Positions 32,391 through 43,924 are shown, counted from the stretch's first letter. The stretch: 64,000 bases of DNA from Euborellia annulipes (GCA_023213315.1 JAKCPI010005553.1:1-64000); one strand, 5' to 3'. Notes: generated by a model from the letters alone, not told the origin. Numbers and translations are program-made.

Positions 32391-32654
32391 TTTTTTTAAA
32401 CAGTCACACTTTTTCTCATTCACACTCACACTCACACACACTTTCACAGTTTTTTCGGCAACTCAGGCCATACAAGACTTTTACGATATCCGTTATTGAT
32501 TAATATACATATTTGGGGTCCAGGCATTCTTATTTAAGTCATTTGGTATCCAAATGACTTAAATAAAATCATCGGACTGCCTGGAGTCCAAACCCGCGAC
32601 TTTTGGCATACGAGGTTAGCACGCTAACCCCTCCCTACACCAAGCCCTGAGGGC
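32391..32654 (-). mobile_element. SINE-A, near full-length
   Basis: On the minus strand: GCCCTCAGGGCTTGGTGTAG head, a slightly expanded anticodon region, B-box CGGGTTTGGACTCC, the self-complementary TTTGGATACCAAATG body, CAATAACGGATATCG, and the GTGTGAGTGTGAATGAGAAA tail. No convincing target duplication. Confidence 0.8.
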
Positions 32655-33790
32655 ATTAATTTTTTTTAATTTAACAAAATAAATAAAATATTTAAATACA
32701 AATAATAAAAGTAGAGTTATTGATTTGGATCTCACTGCTTGACTCAATTGCAATGCTCAGGATGCAAGTCAGGACAAGTTTGTTTGTGAGAGGTTAACTA
32801 ATACAATAGGAACGTAGCATATGAATTACAAATCTGAGTATAGGCTAATCCACTAAAGCATAGGAATATTCTTGCAGTTAATATCTAAATCTTTTTTCAT
32901 TCAACTTGTATCTCGTATTTTTCATTTAAACTTAACTAGCTGTGTCGCCCGTCTTCGGTGGGCACCTAGTCAACCAAATTGCGACCTCATGGATACCCTT
33001 AATTCGATATTTACTTCCATTTTTACTTTTATACGATCTAAATAAAATTCAAAATATACCAAATTAGTAAAAACCGACTAGCTGCGTTGCCCGCTTTCGG
33101 TGAGCTTCTCTCATTGATATTTAGTTTTTTTAAATAGGAACCTCACATACATTACCTAACAAGGGCCCGCGTGTGGCGGCCTCTTTTTTAATCAGTGCCT
33201 CAACATTTACTTCACTTTTTACTTTCACGTATAAATATATTTAATTCCAATATGATTTAGAAAAATTTAATTGCTCAGTACATGAAGCGAACCTCGGATT
33301 CATAGAACAAAAGGCGATTCTGTGATTTCCGTGTTTCGCCCTCCCAAAATTTTTTTTGCAGTTATCGAATTTAATATTTTAATGTCCCCTTGACTTAATA
33401 TTAAATACAAAATTCCTAAAATATAGAACAAATCTGTTATAACTAATAAACTGTTATAAATTAATCGTTTATTTTATATAATTATTTGTAAGCCCAAACG
33501 ATTAAGTCCATCGAATGGATAGATCCGGATCGAGCTTGATTATACTTTAAAACTTAGAAGTGAGCTTGTAGCTCAGATATTTTTGCCCTCCGTTTTAGTA
33601 AGGCCAAGCGAATACAAGTTACTATAAATAAGACTCATTACTTTTTATATATTTTTTGCTCTATTCATCAAATTTTAATTTAAAACATTTTTTATATTGG
33701 GCCGGCACCCTAGGATAAGTAGACCGCCCGCCGCGAAAGCTTGGAGGTCCTTGTTCGACTCCAGGAGGCGCAATTTTGCCCAATCTTAAG
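32655..33790. other. AT-rich intergenic with two ACTAGCTG motifs and a tRNA-like patch
   Basis: AACTAGCTGTGTCGCCCGTC (32935) and GACTAGCTGCGTTGCCCGCT (33076) repeat 141 bases apart, like the array at 4.6 kb. At 33700-33775 a GC-richer patch has GTTCGACTCC, a B-box-like word, but no cloverleaf is apparent. No gene seen. Confidence 0.4.
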
Positions 33791-33796
33791 CAAAAA

Positions 33797-33893
33797 CACA
33801 TGAGGTCCCTTGAATTCAAAAAAGTGGTTTTCGCGACATGGTCTGTCTGTCTGTGTTCAATTTTAAGCATGAAGGAATTGAGCTATGACCAGG
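33797..33893 (+). repeat. XHR fragment
   Basis: Only the GAGGTCCCTTGAATTCAAAA, AAGTGGTTTTCGCGACATGG, TCTGTCTGTCTGTG and AAGCATGAAGGAATTGAGCT stretch of the XHR remains. Confidence 0.7.
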
Positions 33894-34146
33894 TTGACCT
33901 TTCGGCTTCAATAAAATACATTTAGATCCCATACCAGGCTGACGAGAGGCCCGGATCTCTTCTACCCCCTTCCCTCCTGGAATTAGTGTTTCTTAAATAC
34001 TTTTTTCTAAAATTCTATTCGATTCTGAAATTAATTTACATAAAGAATATATAAATTATTCGAATATTCAATTCTTAAAATTCAATGAGAACTTTTAATA
34101 ATTCGAATCGGAAATCTGGTAGTTTAATCGAGGGATACACACGCAC
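33894..34146. other. Intergenic, nothing recognised
   Basis: Mixed composition to 33980, then AT-rich; no feature supported. Confidence 0.4.
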
Positions 34147-34300
34147 GCAGCAGGTCCGCATAGTGAACCTAAGGGGCACTCAGGGATATACACGTCTACA
34201 CCAGGAGCACACACAGTAGATCGAAAGTAACCAGAAGAAAAATGTGTGTCCCTGGTGCGGACGTGTGTATCCCTCAAGGTTCACTATGCAGACCTGCTGC
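34147..34300. repeat. Foldback of about 65-bp arms
   Basis: GCAGCAGGTCCGCATAGTGA (34147) pairs with TCACTATGCAGACCTGCTGC (34281-34300). The next segment, CAGGGATATACACGTCTACA, pairs with TGTGCGGACGTGTGTATCCC-like sequence at 34250-34275, around a loop of about 27 bases. A third, direct-oriented relative lies at 35290-35362. Confidence 0.65.
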
Positions 34301-35289
34301 GGACATCAAGTAATTCTACAAATAAAAAAAAAAAATCTTATTCAATTTTATATTAAATTAACGTTTTTTAAAGGAGCTTTTCTCAATATGAAATATAAAA
34401 CTCATTAACCAATATAAAAATCACACTAATTTAATATGAGATATCTTATCATTAATGAGAAATCGGTTCCTCTATTGATCTATCTGACATCAGGTCAGAT
34501 GCAGTAATAGAGATCAGGAATAGTGATAAACTGAACTGATATTCCAACTCCCGGATGTTTCTATGTAGACACCATTTCTCATCTGCTGCCACTTAGGCAG
34601 CCCAACTCTCTCTCACTCTATTCTCAGACAATGGATGGATTTATGGGAAATTAATTGAATAGAAATGCTATTTAGTTATAAGACGATTTGATTGAAGCCC
34701 ATAAAATTCATTTAATAATTAAATCAACGAATAAGGACATTATTTTAATAACTTTATTAGATTAATGCATTAGTATATTAGAAATTATATAGAACAGAAT
34801 GGGAGAGATGGGGTGAAAATATTTTTAGAAATTTTTTAATAAGCTTATGATATACAATTTATTTTTTTAAATTATTTCTATGACTATCTGCTGTTTTGGC
34901 CGTGTTTGGTCTTGGTTGACTTTTGATGGAATCATCATCTCGGTCCATTGCTTAAGTTTTTTGTCCTAAAACATATTTAAACCAAATATTTAAAAATTGT
35001 TCAGTCCCCTTGTCTAACAGTCTGTTCTCATTAAATTTAAAATACAATTTTAACATTTTACTGAGGCTTGCATGGAATTATAGATATAGGTATTTATTCT
35101 CTCTAAAATCTCAGAACTCTTGGAGCGCAGTATGCATGCCATCATTATTAATATTTTGAATTCCATAACTTCAACAAATTTGAGAAATGAAATAAAATAT
35201 TAAAAGTGCATCGGAAGGCAGATCTCCAGGTGAATAGTTAACTAAATAAAAAAATATTTTCCCGAGTAAAAAGGGATTCACACACCTTC
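34301..35289. other. AT-rich intergenic, no gene seen
   Basis: An acceptor-like CTCTCTCACTCTATTCTCAG (34610-34629) precedes ATGGATGGATTTATGGGAAA, but the frame stops after eight codons and no donor follows. Confidence 0.4.
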
Positions 35290-35362
35290 AGCAGGTCTGC
35301 AGTGATCCTTTAGGGACACACAGGGATATACACGCCCGCACCAGGGACACAGGGATACACAC
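35290..35362 (+). repeat. Third copy of the 34.2-kb foldback arm
   Basis: CAGCAGGTCTGCAGTGATCC, GGGACACACAGGGATATACA and CGCCCGCACCAGGGACAC match the arm of the foldback at 34147-34300, in one orientation only. Confidence 0.55.
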
Positions 35363-35404
35363 GATCCAGATCTTGCCGGTCCAATTTTTATTTACCCCCA
35401 CTAC

Positions 35405-35784
35405 TCTTATTTGTATAGTAAATCAATGGAATACGTGCTATGATAATGCGAAGACCTGCAACTATGGTCAAATTCTTATACATAAGACCTCAAACAATGA
35501 AAAGTACTATCTTGCCAGCAGCTGAGGTGTCCCCTTTAGTCCCTTCCCCTCCCTTCTCAGCGACCAGTATTCATCTTTTATTTCAAATTCAAATAAACAG
35601 CCAAAAATACGCGCAAATTGTGAAGACCGGCAACTACCTAGGACCACCGCAGCTGGAAAGAAAGGGATTTGAAATAAATAGAGTACTTTTCATTGTTTGA
35701 GGTCTTATGTATAAGAATTTGACCATAGTTGCAGGTCTTCACATTATTTTAGCACGTATTCTTTTGATTTCTTATACAAATAAG
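35405..35784. mobile_element. Foldback MITE with about 104-bp arms
   Basis: Arm 35405-35508 (TCTTATTTGTATAG to ATGAAAAGTACT) is the reverse complement of 35682-35784 with few mismatches; GACCTGCAACTATGGTCAAA and ATTCTTATACATAAGACC are identical in both. The 173-base loop contains an 86-codon ORF that looks incidental. No target duplication was identified. Confidence 0.75.
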
Positions 35785-36717
35785 TGGACTGGAGTGGAAA
35801 AAAAATTGCACATACGGACCTTATTCTTGGAGCTACTCTCAGCTAAAATTCATTGACAGAATTCGGTCTTCACATATTCATACTCAAGGTAGTTGAGGTG
35901 GAGGTAGTCCAGCGTCCGATCTAAATATACTGTTCAAAAGAAAAACTGCAAAAAAAATAAAATAAAATAAAAAATAAAACGCTTTATATTTTAAATGTTA
36001 TCATTCAATTATTATTATTATTTTTTTTTTTAATCTCGTCATTTAACTCGTTATTTAGTTAACTAAATAATTCCACTAAGAAAGTTTTAACACAATAATT
36101 TGCTCTTGTCTTTCATATTCATATTATGTTATTAATGGAATTCTAGATTTGCTCTGTTTCCATTATAACATTTTATTCAAAAGGGTAACAAGTCTTGTTG
36201 TTAAGAGAAGAGAAGAGAAGAGAAGGCGAACTTGATGCTGTCTGCTTAGACAAACATATGAGAGACAATCATTTCAAGGCTGATGCCTTCATATTCTAAA
36301 TATTAGATGCAATGAAAAATGAATATCGTTTTGTCACGCAAGCACGACATGTCATATGAAAAAAAGAACGGGTGGGAAAAAGTGATGTACAGTTGTTTTA
36401 AGGTGAAAATATAAAACGACTTCCGGGTAAAAAATATGCGCAGGGGAAAAAAAAGGACAAAAGTAAAAAAAAAAGAAAATATACAAATAAATTTGCTAAG
36501 AATAGAATATTTAATTATTTAGAAAGGATAAATTTGGAATTTTAGAAGACAGACGGACAAAGTAAATGCAATTCTAAAAGAAGAAATATTCAACAAAAAG
36601 ATAACAGAGTAACTTTGCTAATTTTATTAATTAAAAACATAAATTAATATCTAGAAAAATTAGTTTTTTATTACTTTCTCTAGTTTATAGGTTGATATGG
36701 AAAAGAAAAAAATTTAA
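35785..36717. other. AT-rich intergenic, nothing recognised
   Basis: Contains a short (AGAGA)n run at about 36204-36224 and A runs near 36450-36470; no gene seen. Confidence 0.4.
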
Positions 36718-36918
36718 TTAAATCATTACTTACCAATTGATATAAATAACTGTGTCCGAGTACAGATTGGAGAAACAGCCACACAGTTTAATATCACTAA
36801 GCAGGGCAAAGTGTTAACTGAATCATGGATAGATGGGCAAGAATTGGGATGTATGCAGATGTCAACAAATTTAAGAGATGTCGGTCGAGCAATTTTGCTT
36901 TGCAGGAAGCAGTGTTGA
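36718..36918 (+). other. Orphan open frame of 66 codons without ATG start
   Basis: Between TAA (36715-36717) and TGA (36916-36918) a frame is open with balanced composition, unlike the AT-rich flanks: INNCVRVQIGETATQFNITK, then VLTESWIDGQELG, then LRDVGRAILLCRKQC. The amino-acid mix looks protein-like. There is no upstream ATG, and no convincing splice sites flank it. It could be a decayed exon, a transposon ORF fragment or chance. I do not recognise a family. Confidence 0.3.
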
Positions 36919-36961
36919 AATAATTTGCAAAAAACCTGTTTATTTTTTTAAATTCAATAAA

Positions 36962-37256
36962 TGAAAAGGCTTAAAAAAATCCAATATTATTTTAATCAAA
37001 ATCGTTGGAGAAAATCTTTAGAAAATCGAAAAAAACTGAAAAAAGCCAGTAAAGTCTTTGGCCGATTTTGTTCAAAAGCTTCGTGTCGTGTCCCTGGTGG
37101 GTTACCTAACTTAAATATAAAATTTCAACCTCGTAGCTTTTTTTGTTCACAGACATACAGGCCATTTTGCTGAATCCACTTTTTTGTACTCAGGGGCCTT
37201 CAAAACATGTATTTCCATCAAAATCTCGACATGAAACCAATACTTTCTATAATTAC
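36962..37256 (-). repeat. XHR, proximal half only
   Basis: AATCAAAATCGTTGGAGAAA, AAAATCGAAAAAAACTGAAA, TTTGGCCGATTTTGTTCAAA, then ACTTAAATATAAAATTTCAA and ATGAAACCAATACTTTCTA. The X-box segment and distal hairpin are absent. Confidence 0.75.
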
Positions 37257-37340
37257 TGTAATTTCATATAAAAGAAACCAAAAGGCTAATTTTTATTTAT
37301 TATTATTAGCCTATTATTTATTATTATTATTATTATTATT

Positions 37341-37594
37341 TTTTTTTTAAACATTCACACTTTTTTCTCATTCACACACACACATTCACACAGTCTTTTC
37401 GGCAACTTAGGCCATTTAAGACTTTAAACGATATCCGTTATTGATTATTATACATATTGGGGTCCAGGCATTCTTATTTAAGCCATTTGGTATCCAAATG
37501 CCTTAAATAAAATCATCGGACTGCCTGGGGTCCGAACCCGCGACGTTCGGTATAGAAGGTAGGCACGCTACCGACTACTCCAAGCCCCGTGGGC
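37341..37594 (-). mobile_element. SINE-A, near full-length
   Basis: On the minus strand: GCCCACGGGGCTTGGAGTAG head, CGTCGCGGGTTCGGACCCC B-box region, CCGATGATTTTATTTAAGGC, TTTGGATACCAAATGG, CAATAACGGATATCG and the GTGTGTGTGAATGAGAAAAA tail. Both flanks are TATTATT-rich, so a target duplication cannot be judged. Confidence 0.82.
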
Positions 37595-37948
37595 TATTTA
37601 TTATTTATTAACTGTTTTGCTCATTACCTATTGTAATATTTGTATTGTTGCACAAAGTGTGTTCACGGAACCCCTAATTTTAATTTATTATATAAAATTT
37701 GTACCAATGCTGAAATAGTCTTAAAATAGATTGAGAATACCAGCAAATAAATCAATGCTGAGTTTGAGAGCGAAGACAAAAGAAAATGAGTGAATAAAAC
37801 GAACCAAGTTTTTATGTTACTTTCCAAGCGTAGTGGTTGCCTATTCTCAAGGCGGTATCCATTTGAAACTCGTTGATTTGAGGTTAAAAAAAAATAATCA
37901 ACCTATCTGAAACAGCCTGACCAGAAAGAGGAACAACAGCCTCCAAGA
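37595..37948. other. Intergenic, nothing recognised
   Basis: AT-rich sequence ending in the left target duplication CTCCAAGA of the next MITE. Confidence 0.4.
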
Positions 37949-38214
37949 CAAGGGCGGATCCAGAGGTGTTTTTCGGGGGGGGGGGGTAATCTGGTGTGAA
38001 TAGTCGCACAGTACACAATTTTTTCTTAATTTCGGTAATTTAAAGGCGCATTCTGTATTTGTTTGCCATATAATAAATACAAATCAAATTTTTAAATATT
38101 AATTTTTAAAATTTTACATTAAAAATCCATTTTTTCGAAAAAAGTATTTTTTCAAATCTCGGGGGGGGGGTAATTACCTCTTTACCCCCTCTCCCCTCCT
38201 TGTATCCGCCCTTG
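37949..38214. mobile_element. hAT-like MITE that carries an XHR hairpin arm, 266 bp
   Basis: Ends CAAGGGCGGATCCAGAGG and TTGTATCCGCCCTTG are inverted repeats. The flanks CTCCAAGA (37941-37948 and 38215-38222) match at 8 of 8. The interior begins AATCTGGTGTGAATAGTCGC ACAG, recognisably one arm of the XHR distal hairpin, followed by TCGGTAATTTAAAGGCGCAT. The copy at 53571 has the same interior, so the capture predates amplification. Confidence 0.88.
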
Positions 38215-38222
38215 CTCCAAGA

Positions 38223-38540
38223 TAGATATTAGATGTGAAGCAATGTCAAGCGATATTGAACCCCTGGATGGGTGGCAACCGGGGGACAAGTCCTACCCAT
38301 AGCCTACTTATTTTTTATCTATTATTATATTAATTCTGGATGGTCTTCGAAACAGAAAAAAAATTAGATGGTGTATAAATATTTAAATATATCGGTAAAT
38401 ATTTAATCTTGATATATTTTACCAAATAGCCATTTTCAAAATTTCATTTGAATTATTATCTGGCATATTCTCCCTACGGATTCAATCCATAATGAGAAGT
38501 TTATATATTGTTTAGACTAGAGACGCCAAGTTGAAACCTG
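38223..38540. other. AT-rich intergenic
   Basis: No feature recognised. Confidence 0.4.
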
Positions 38541-38840
38541 CAGGCATTTCGATTATCTATTAATATTTCATCTAGCATCGGACACGCACAACAACAGCCC
38601 CATTGACTCACCCCCTATCTCTCCCCTCCCCCTCTTCCTCCATTTACTCTAGAATAACTCAAGGTGTGTGGCTTTTGGCCATTGGAGGCCAGTTCGTCCC
38701 CCTTTCTCCAAAACCCCAGAGAAATCATCGGGGTCTTCTCTTGTGGATGGACCCCCGGCTGTTGGGGGTTGCGCTTGGTTGGTCGGGGCATCATAAAACA
38801 TGACATAGGCACGAGAAGAATAGAACGAATAAATAGCCAA
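38541..38840. other. GC-richer patch of unknown nature
   Basis: About 300 bases with C-rich (CCCCTATCTCTCCCCTCCCC) and G-rich halves stand out from AT-rich flanks. ORFs of 60-70 codons run on both strands, which is what unbiased composition would give. It could be an exon, promoter or transposon remnant; nothing decides. Confidence 0.3.
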
Positions 38841-39599
38841 ACTTTTCCTAACTATACATATATTCTGGCTAACTGAGTTTTACTTTGTCATAAATATTTG
38901 TTTTATATTCAATGAATAATTAATACAAATAGCTATCAAGACTTACTAATATTCAATATATGCCTTTTGCTTTAAGCAAAAATATTCTCTAAATGAATTT
39001 TTTTAATATGTTAACGATATCATTTAAGTTAATCCTTCACACCCATTCAATAAATAGGATAAAAAGTTATCGACATGTCTAAATATAGGCTTATATACGT
39101 GATTATAAAGAATAATAAAAATCTAAATGAACGGATATATTATTTTGTTAGTCATTTTTTTGCTAGGTGACCTCAAAAGATAAAAAAAATTTCTATAATC
39201 ATGGTGATAGTATAATTAAATATTAACTATTGAATGACAGTGATTTTTTTAAATTCTTATTATCTATCCATCATACAATGTATAATTTATCCTTTAATAT
39301 ATGCATATATGTATAACTGTCTAAAATCATAATATTAAATGATTGATTAAAAGGATATGAATCAGGAGAGGATGTTTTGTTGTCGAAAATATGATTTGGA
39401 TAAAAACATATAATTGAGTTCGATTAGTCTTTTGCTTGTGTATTTGACCATTAGCTATAGTAGATGTGTATATTCACACTATAGTTGTCATCACTATTTA
39501 TTATTTTTGAAAAAATAAATAATATGGATTTTTGTCTAATTTCAATATATTCCAAGAATGCCTAAAAATTAAATTTTACATTTCTTATACTATATGAAA
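38841..39599. other. AT-rich intergenic, no gene seen
   Basis: Uniform AT-rich sequence without recognised features. Confidence 0.45.
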
Positions 39600-39656
39600 T
39601 ATATATAGAGAGAAAGAAAGTATTGGCGATCATGTCAAAATTTCGAGATCTTTAGA
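39600..39656 (+). repeat. XHR fragment at the TA palindrome
   Basis: ATATATAGAGAGAAAGAAAGTATTGG with CATGTCAAAATTTCGAGATC is the start of an XHR that then diverges completely. Confidence 0.5.
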
Positions 39657-39728
39657 TTTTCCTGTAAGTTGTGGCAAATAATGTCTTAAATACTTTAATG
39701 AAGTGTGTAAAGCTGGAAATCACAGATT

Positions 39729-40075
39729 AGGAAAATAAGGAGAATAAATCTTCTTCTTTCTAACTATTTCAATTATTGGAAATATTTAGGCTCACTGAGG
39801 CCTTCTCAATGCATATATGAAATTTTCGAGAGAGATTGTTAAAATTATAAAATAATACAGAAAAAAGAGCTCATAACTTACTGGTAAAAAAAATGAACAG
39901 ACACCAAGCAAATCAGCTCTAAATTTTGTGTAGTGTTTTATAATTTTGACAATTTCTCTCAAAAATTTCATATATGCACTGAGATGCCGGCCGGCCTCAG
40001 TGAGCCGAAATATTTACAATAAATTGAAGATGTGAGACAGAAGAAGAGGCTGGTTTTATTCTCCTTATTTTCTCT
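39729..40075. mobile_element. Foldback MITE with about 130-bp arms
   Basis: The left arm (GGAAAATAAGGAGAATAAA at 39730, AATATTTAGGCTCACTGAGGC, TGCATATATGAAATTTTCGA, TTAAAATTATAAAA) pairs with the right arm (39936-40075), which carries GCCTCAGTGAGCCGAAATAT and ends TTATTCTCCTTATTTTC. Arms have small indels, loop about 80 bases. No coding capacity. Confidence 0.7.
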
Positions 40076-40121
40076 ATCAATTAATAAAAGCTTTTTCATA
40101 CTTTTGTTTCATCAATTCATT

Positions 40122-40170
40122 AACCGGGTCTAAATGGCCTCTGATGCCGAAAGACATTAAATAAAAAAAG
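40122..40170 (+). mobile_element. SINE-B 3' end
   Basis: GGGTCTAAATGGCCTCTGAT, GCCGAAAGACATTAAATAAA: only the conserved tail remains. Confidence 0.6.
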
Positions 40171-41297
40171 TTCGTTTCAATTGGAAAGAAAAAAACAAAA
40201 CTAAAACTAAAGCCAACTTTTTATAGAAATTTTTTAATTGAACTACAATAATTTTCAACATCTAGACGTATATACCTGTATTTGAATTTTCTTTTTTAAA
40301 TTAGGGGTGACCCCTCAGTCATTCCCTTTACATACATATATACAAAAATCCATATAAATAACATAGTAAAATAATAAAGTAGCAAATTATATACATATAA
40401 ACAACATAGTAAAAATAATAGAGTAGGCCTACTATTTGAATTAGATATTAATATTCAATGAATATTTCGATTCGAACTTGACTAGTCATAGATATATTTA
40501 ACAAAATACCTGGTATGTGAGTTTGTTTATTTGTTAGTCAAAAGTTCTATGATCTTTCTTAATCAAAATTCGCCTTAAAAGATATTAAATATAAATTTAT
40601 TTATTTATTTATTTTTTTATAAGTTTTCTTAATTAGAAAGTTAACTTCCTTTTTATTATAAGACTTGATTAAATTCCTGATTTTGACATGTTCCTGTCAT
40701 CCCAACTCGCCAACACCTAAAAAAAGAGTTGGAGTTATTTTAAAATTTTAACCAAGCTACTTAGTATTTGTCTTTTATTCTCGGTTTTAGTGAATATACA
40801 CCTATATATATATTTTTTTCCTTTGCTCTTTCTCTCAGTTAGATTTTCCTATTTTTCCTTACTTTACTTTGACTTTTATAAAGTCATGTTCTCTTTTATA
40901 TTGACATCTCCACTTCCTTCAAAAATCTCGTTGACTAAATCTTCAGCTTTTGTTTTTAACAAAAAGAGAAAGTAATATACCAGAAAGAAAGGGAAAGAAA
41001 AAGAGAAGAGTACAAACAGGCAATTAATCTGGATGATTATGTTAAAATGAAAACAACAGAAAATCAAATAAACTTTGTGGAGCCCTTTTTACCTTTTAAT
41101 AAAAATAAGGTTCACATTTAATTAAATATCTAACAATAAGTATGGGTCGGCTTTTAAGAATCTTATACAGCTTTTGTTAAATTTCACAACATTGAATTGA
41201 ATAAGAAATTTTTTAAGGCCGCCCATATTTAAATTAAATCACGTTTAAACAGAAAATTAATCACTGACTCTAAGATCATGCGATTGCCTTTGCTCTA
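40171..41297. other. AT-rich intergenic, no gene seen
   Basis: Short ORFs near 40790-41070 are low-complexity Phe/Leu/Ser strings on both strands and not credible. No repeat ends recognised. Confidence 0.4.
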
Positions 41298-41510
41298 ATG
41301 CAGCGTTTCCCAACCTTTTCACTTTTATTGAACTCCTGTGGCAATGTTCAAGTGCTAGGGAACCCCAACGACAATGTAAAATTATTTTTTGATAATTTTA
41401 TTAATAAAAAAGTAAAAAATGTCGATATTACAGTATTTTATTCGTTTATAATAATCCATGCAATTGGTATAATATTAATATAATTATGTATAGATAAATA
41501 ATAATTACCG
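41298..41510. mobile_element. hAT-like 5' end fragment
   Basis: GCAGCGTTTCCCAACCTTTT (41300) has the CAGNGNTTCCCAACCT form of many hAT termini, followed by GAACTCCTGTGGCAATGTTC and GGGAACCCCAACGACAATGT. No matching right end found. Confidence 0.45.
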
Positions 41511-41677
41511 GATTTGGATACCAAATGGCTTAAATAAGAATGCCTGGACCCCCAATATGTATATTAATCAATAACGGATATCGTAAAAGTCTTATATGGT
41601 CTGATTTGCCGAAAGGACTGTGTGAATGTGTGTGTGAGTGTGAATGAGAAAAAAGTGTGAGTGTTAAAAAAAAAAAA
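41511..41677 (+). mobile_element. SINE-A, 5'-truncated
   Basis: Starts inside the body (GGATACCAAATGGCTTAAAT), with AAGAATGCCTGGACCCCCAA, TCAATAACGGATATCG and the tail GTGTGTGAGTGTGAATGAGA, ending AGTGTTAAAAAAAAAAAA. The tRNA-like head is missing. It shows the complete 3' end of the family. Confidence 0.8.
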
Positions 41678-42540
41678 TAGATTGAGGTTACCAAACAAAT
41701 AATTACATTTGACATATATTTTTCCATTATTGACGGGTATCCATCAGCCTTGTTCCTTGGGGTCACCCATTCAGAGGTTCGGTAACTTGGTCTTAATTAT
41801 TTACTGTATATTGGCCTTGGTCAATTTTGTCCTTCTATTTATCCGGGCCTGCCGGCCTGACACTAATAGGTATAATATAAAATTTGAGCCATTAAACTAA
41901 AATAATAAAAAAAAAAAACTGTAGCAACCTAAAAGAATAAAGAGATATTATTTGAGCCCAAAATTTAATAATTTCTACACATAGTTTGGCTTTAATCCAC
42001 TTTCTCTTGTAAACTTTTCACCAAAAGTAGTTACAATATTATAATTTCTAACATTGTATTTAAAATGTCACTCCCATCCCTCTCCTCACGTCATATTACA
42101 TTTGAATCAATTCAATATTCCATAATAATGATTAGCAGGTCAACAGCTACATAATTACTTAATAAAAAAAAATTCTGTATTTTTACCTAAATTCATTAGA
42201 TAATATCTAAAAATTATAATGAAAAAGGCACTTTATTTCTAAATGGAATCGGGATTGAGGAAATGATAAAATCTATTTGTTGACAAAAAAAATTGTATTC
42301 ATATATGAATAAATAGTTAACGACCAGCTATTACAGAGAGGATGCAAGAAATTAATCGCTCTCTTTGATGATGTTATCGAAAAAGTCAAACTATACACGT
42401 GCCGAGACAACCTTTCCAAAACTCATGTTTGTTTGGATAAAAAAAATTTTGGAATGGATTAGATACTAGTTAGAAATTAATTGAAGAAACTAGTTTTATA
42501 ATATAAAGAAAATGTCGTAGCAATGTCAAGAATTATGGGG
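41678..42540. other. Intergenic, nothing recognised
   Basis: Mostly AT-rich. The 41700-41880 part is less so but has no supported gene. Confidence 0.4.
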
Positions 42541-42840
42541 GGTTCTTAGTTTACGGGTAAAAAATGCTATTCTCTAAACAAAGGTTTAACAATGGAACAG
42601 GATGCTTTTATCTCAAAGCTGTCAAAATCATAATGTTACTTTTTAGGTTAAAGACGCCATTTTTATGCATTAAATACGGCGTTAAAATATCAAAGGCACC
42701 CCCAAGACAACACATTGGCTAAATGCTAACGCTTTGGCGTTAGATTTTTGCTTACAGAATAGCAATTTGAGGGCAAGGACGTATTAAAATGAATTAACGC
42801 TGATTTCAGATATTAGAAGTTAACGTTTTTTGATGAAAAA
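42541..42840 (+). mobile_element. Palindromic MITE (TIR CAGGTCTATTCTCTAAA), split copy
   Basis: AAATGCTATTCTCTAAACAAAG, TTACAGAATAGCAATTTGAG and AATTAACGCTGATTT match the MITE at 53195-53479. Its terminal piece, TAGAGAATAGACCTG, lies at 43889-43903, after the long XHR copy, so that XHR inserted close to this MITE's right end. The left end is absent or diverged. Confidence 0.6.
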
Positions 42841-43882
42841 TATTCTCTTACCTCTATATATGTTAATATATAGAGAGAGAAAGTATTGCGATCATGTCAA
42901 AAATTCGGATGTCGAGATTTTGATGGATATACATGTTTTGAGGTCCCTTGAGTCCAAAAAAGTGGGTCCCGCAAATTGGTCTGTCTGTGTGTGTGTGTAT
43001 GTGTGTCTGTGTGTGTGGACAGATTTTTAGCATGAAGGAATTGAGCTAGCGGATTGAAATTTTTTTTTATATTTAACTTAGGTACCTTTGAAGGATCTCA
43101 AAATGAAGCTTTTGAACAAAATCGGCCAAAAAGTACTAGTTACTTTACTGATGTACTTTTTGAGTTTTTTTTCGATTTTCTCAAAATTCCCTCCAAGGAT
43201 TTTTATTAAAATTCATAAATCAACTATTTTTTAGATGCTCTTTAAAATGTATATTCTCATTTTGCCGTTGAAATCTTCTGAAGACCACTTTACTCTTGTT
43301 TCATAGGAAAGATAGGAGAAATGGTTGCCATGGTAACGGAATTTAAATCTTTTTCTTTTTATTAGATTAAAATCAATTATTATTTAAATTCCCATTTTCT
43401 TTTTATTTTAAATTTATTTGTGTCTTTAATTGTTTCAAAGAAAACATATATGTCTCTCTCTCACTTGCAAACATTATCGTCTCTCTCTACTCTTTTTAAA
43501 TTCCCTTTCCACCTTATCTTCGCATAGGAACAATGTTAATTTCCTATAGGGATTTGTATGTTAATTTCGATTCAAAAGGGGGTCCCCTTTAGAACTTTTT
43601 AGGCATTTAAAATTTTTTTTTCCAATTCTTATGAAATTTTGTATTTATTTACGATTCTATATTGTGTATAAAATGTCCAAATATGAGATTAAAATTTTGA
43701 AAAATAACCATAGTTTATTTGAAGCAGTCAACATTTAAAATGCAAGTTTGAAACTAAGGTGCTATCGGAAACTAAATATATCTCGACACAAAAAATCTGG
43801 TGTGACCAGCACAGTGCGCAACTTTCTCTTACCGAAGGGTAGAGAAAGTTGTGTGCTGTGCGCCAGTCACACCAGATTTTTT
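42841..43882 (+). repeat. XHR long form, copy 1 (about 1.04 kb)
   Basis: TA palindrome, CATGTCAAAAATTCGGATGTC, the GTCTGTGTGTGTGTGTATGT tract, AGTACTAGTTACTTTACTG, a perfect X-box GTTGCCATGGTAAC (43324-43337), then about 420 bases not found in short copies (from CGGAATTTAAATC to AACTAAGGTGCTATCGG), then CTCGACAC and the distal hairpin to 43882. The reverse complement of the whole unit occurs at 45475-46520. Confidence 0.88.
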
Positions 43883-43924
43883 AGTTAGAGAATAGACCTG
43901 ATATAGAGTCTAATGAAATGTAAA

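Noticed and set aside
38603..38876. Overlapping ORFs of 63-70 codons on both strands
   Set aside because: Expected from the locally balanced composition; no frame is preferred.
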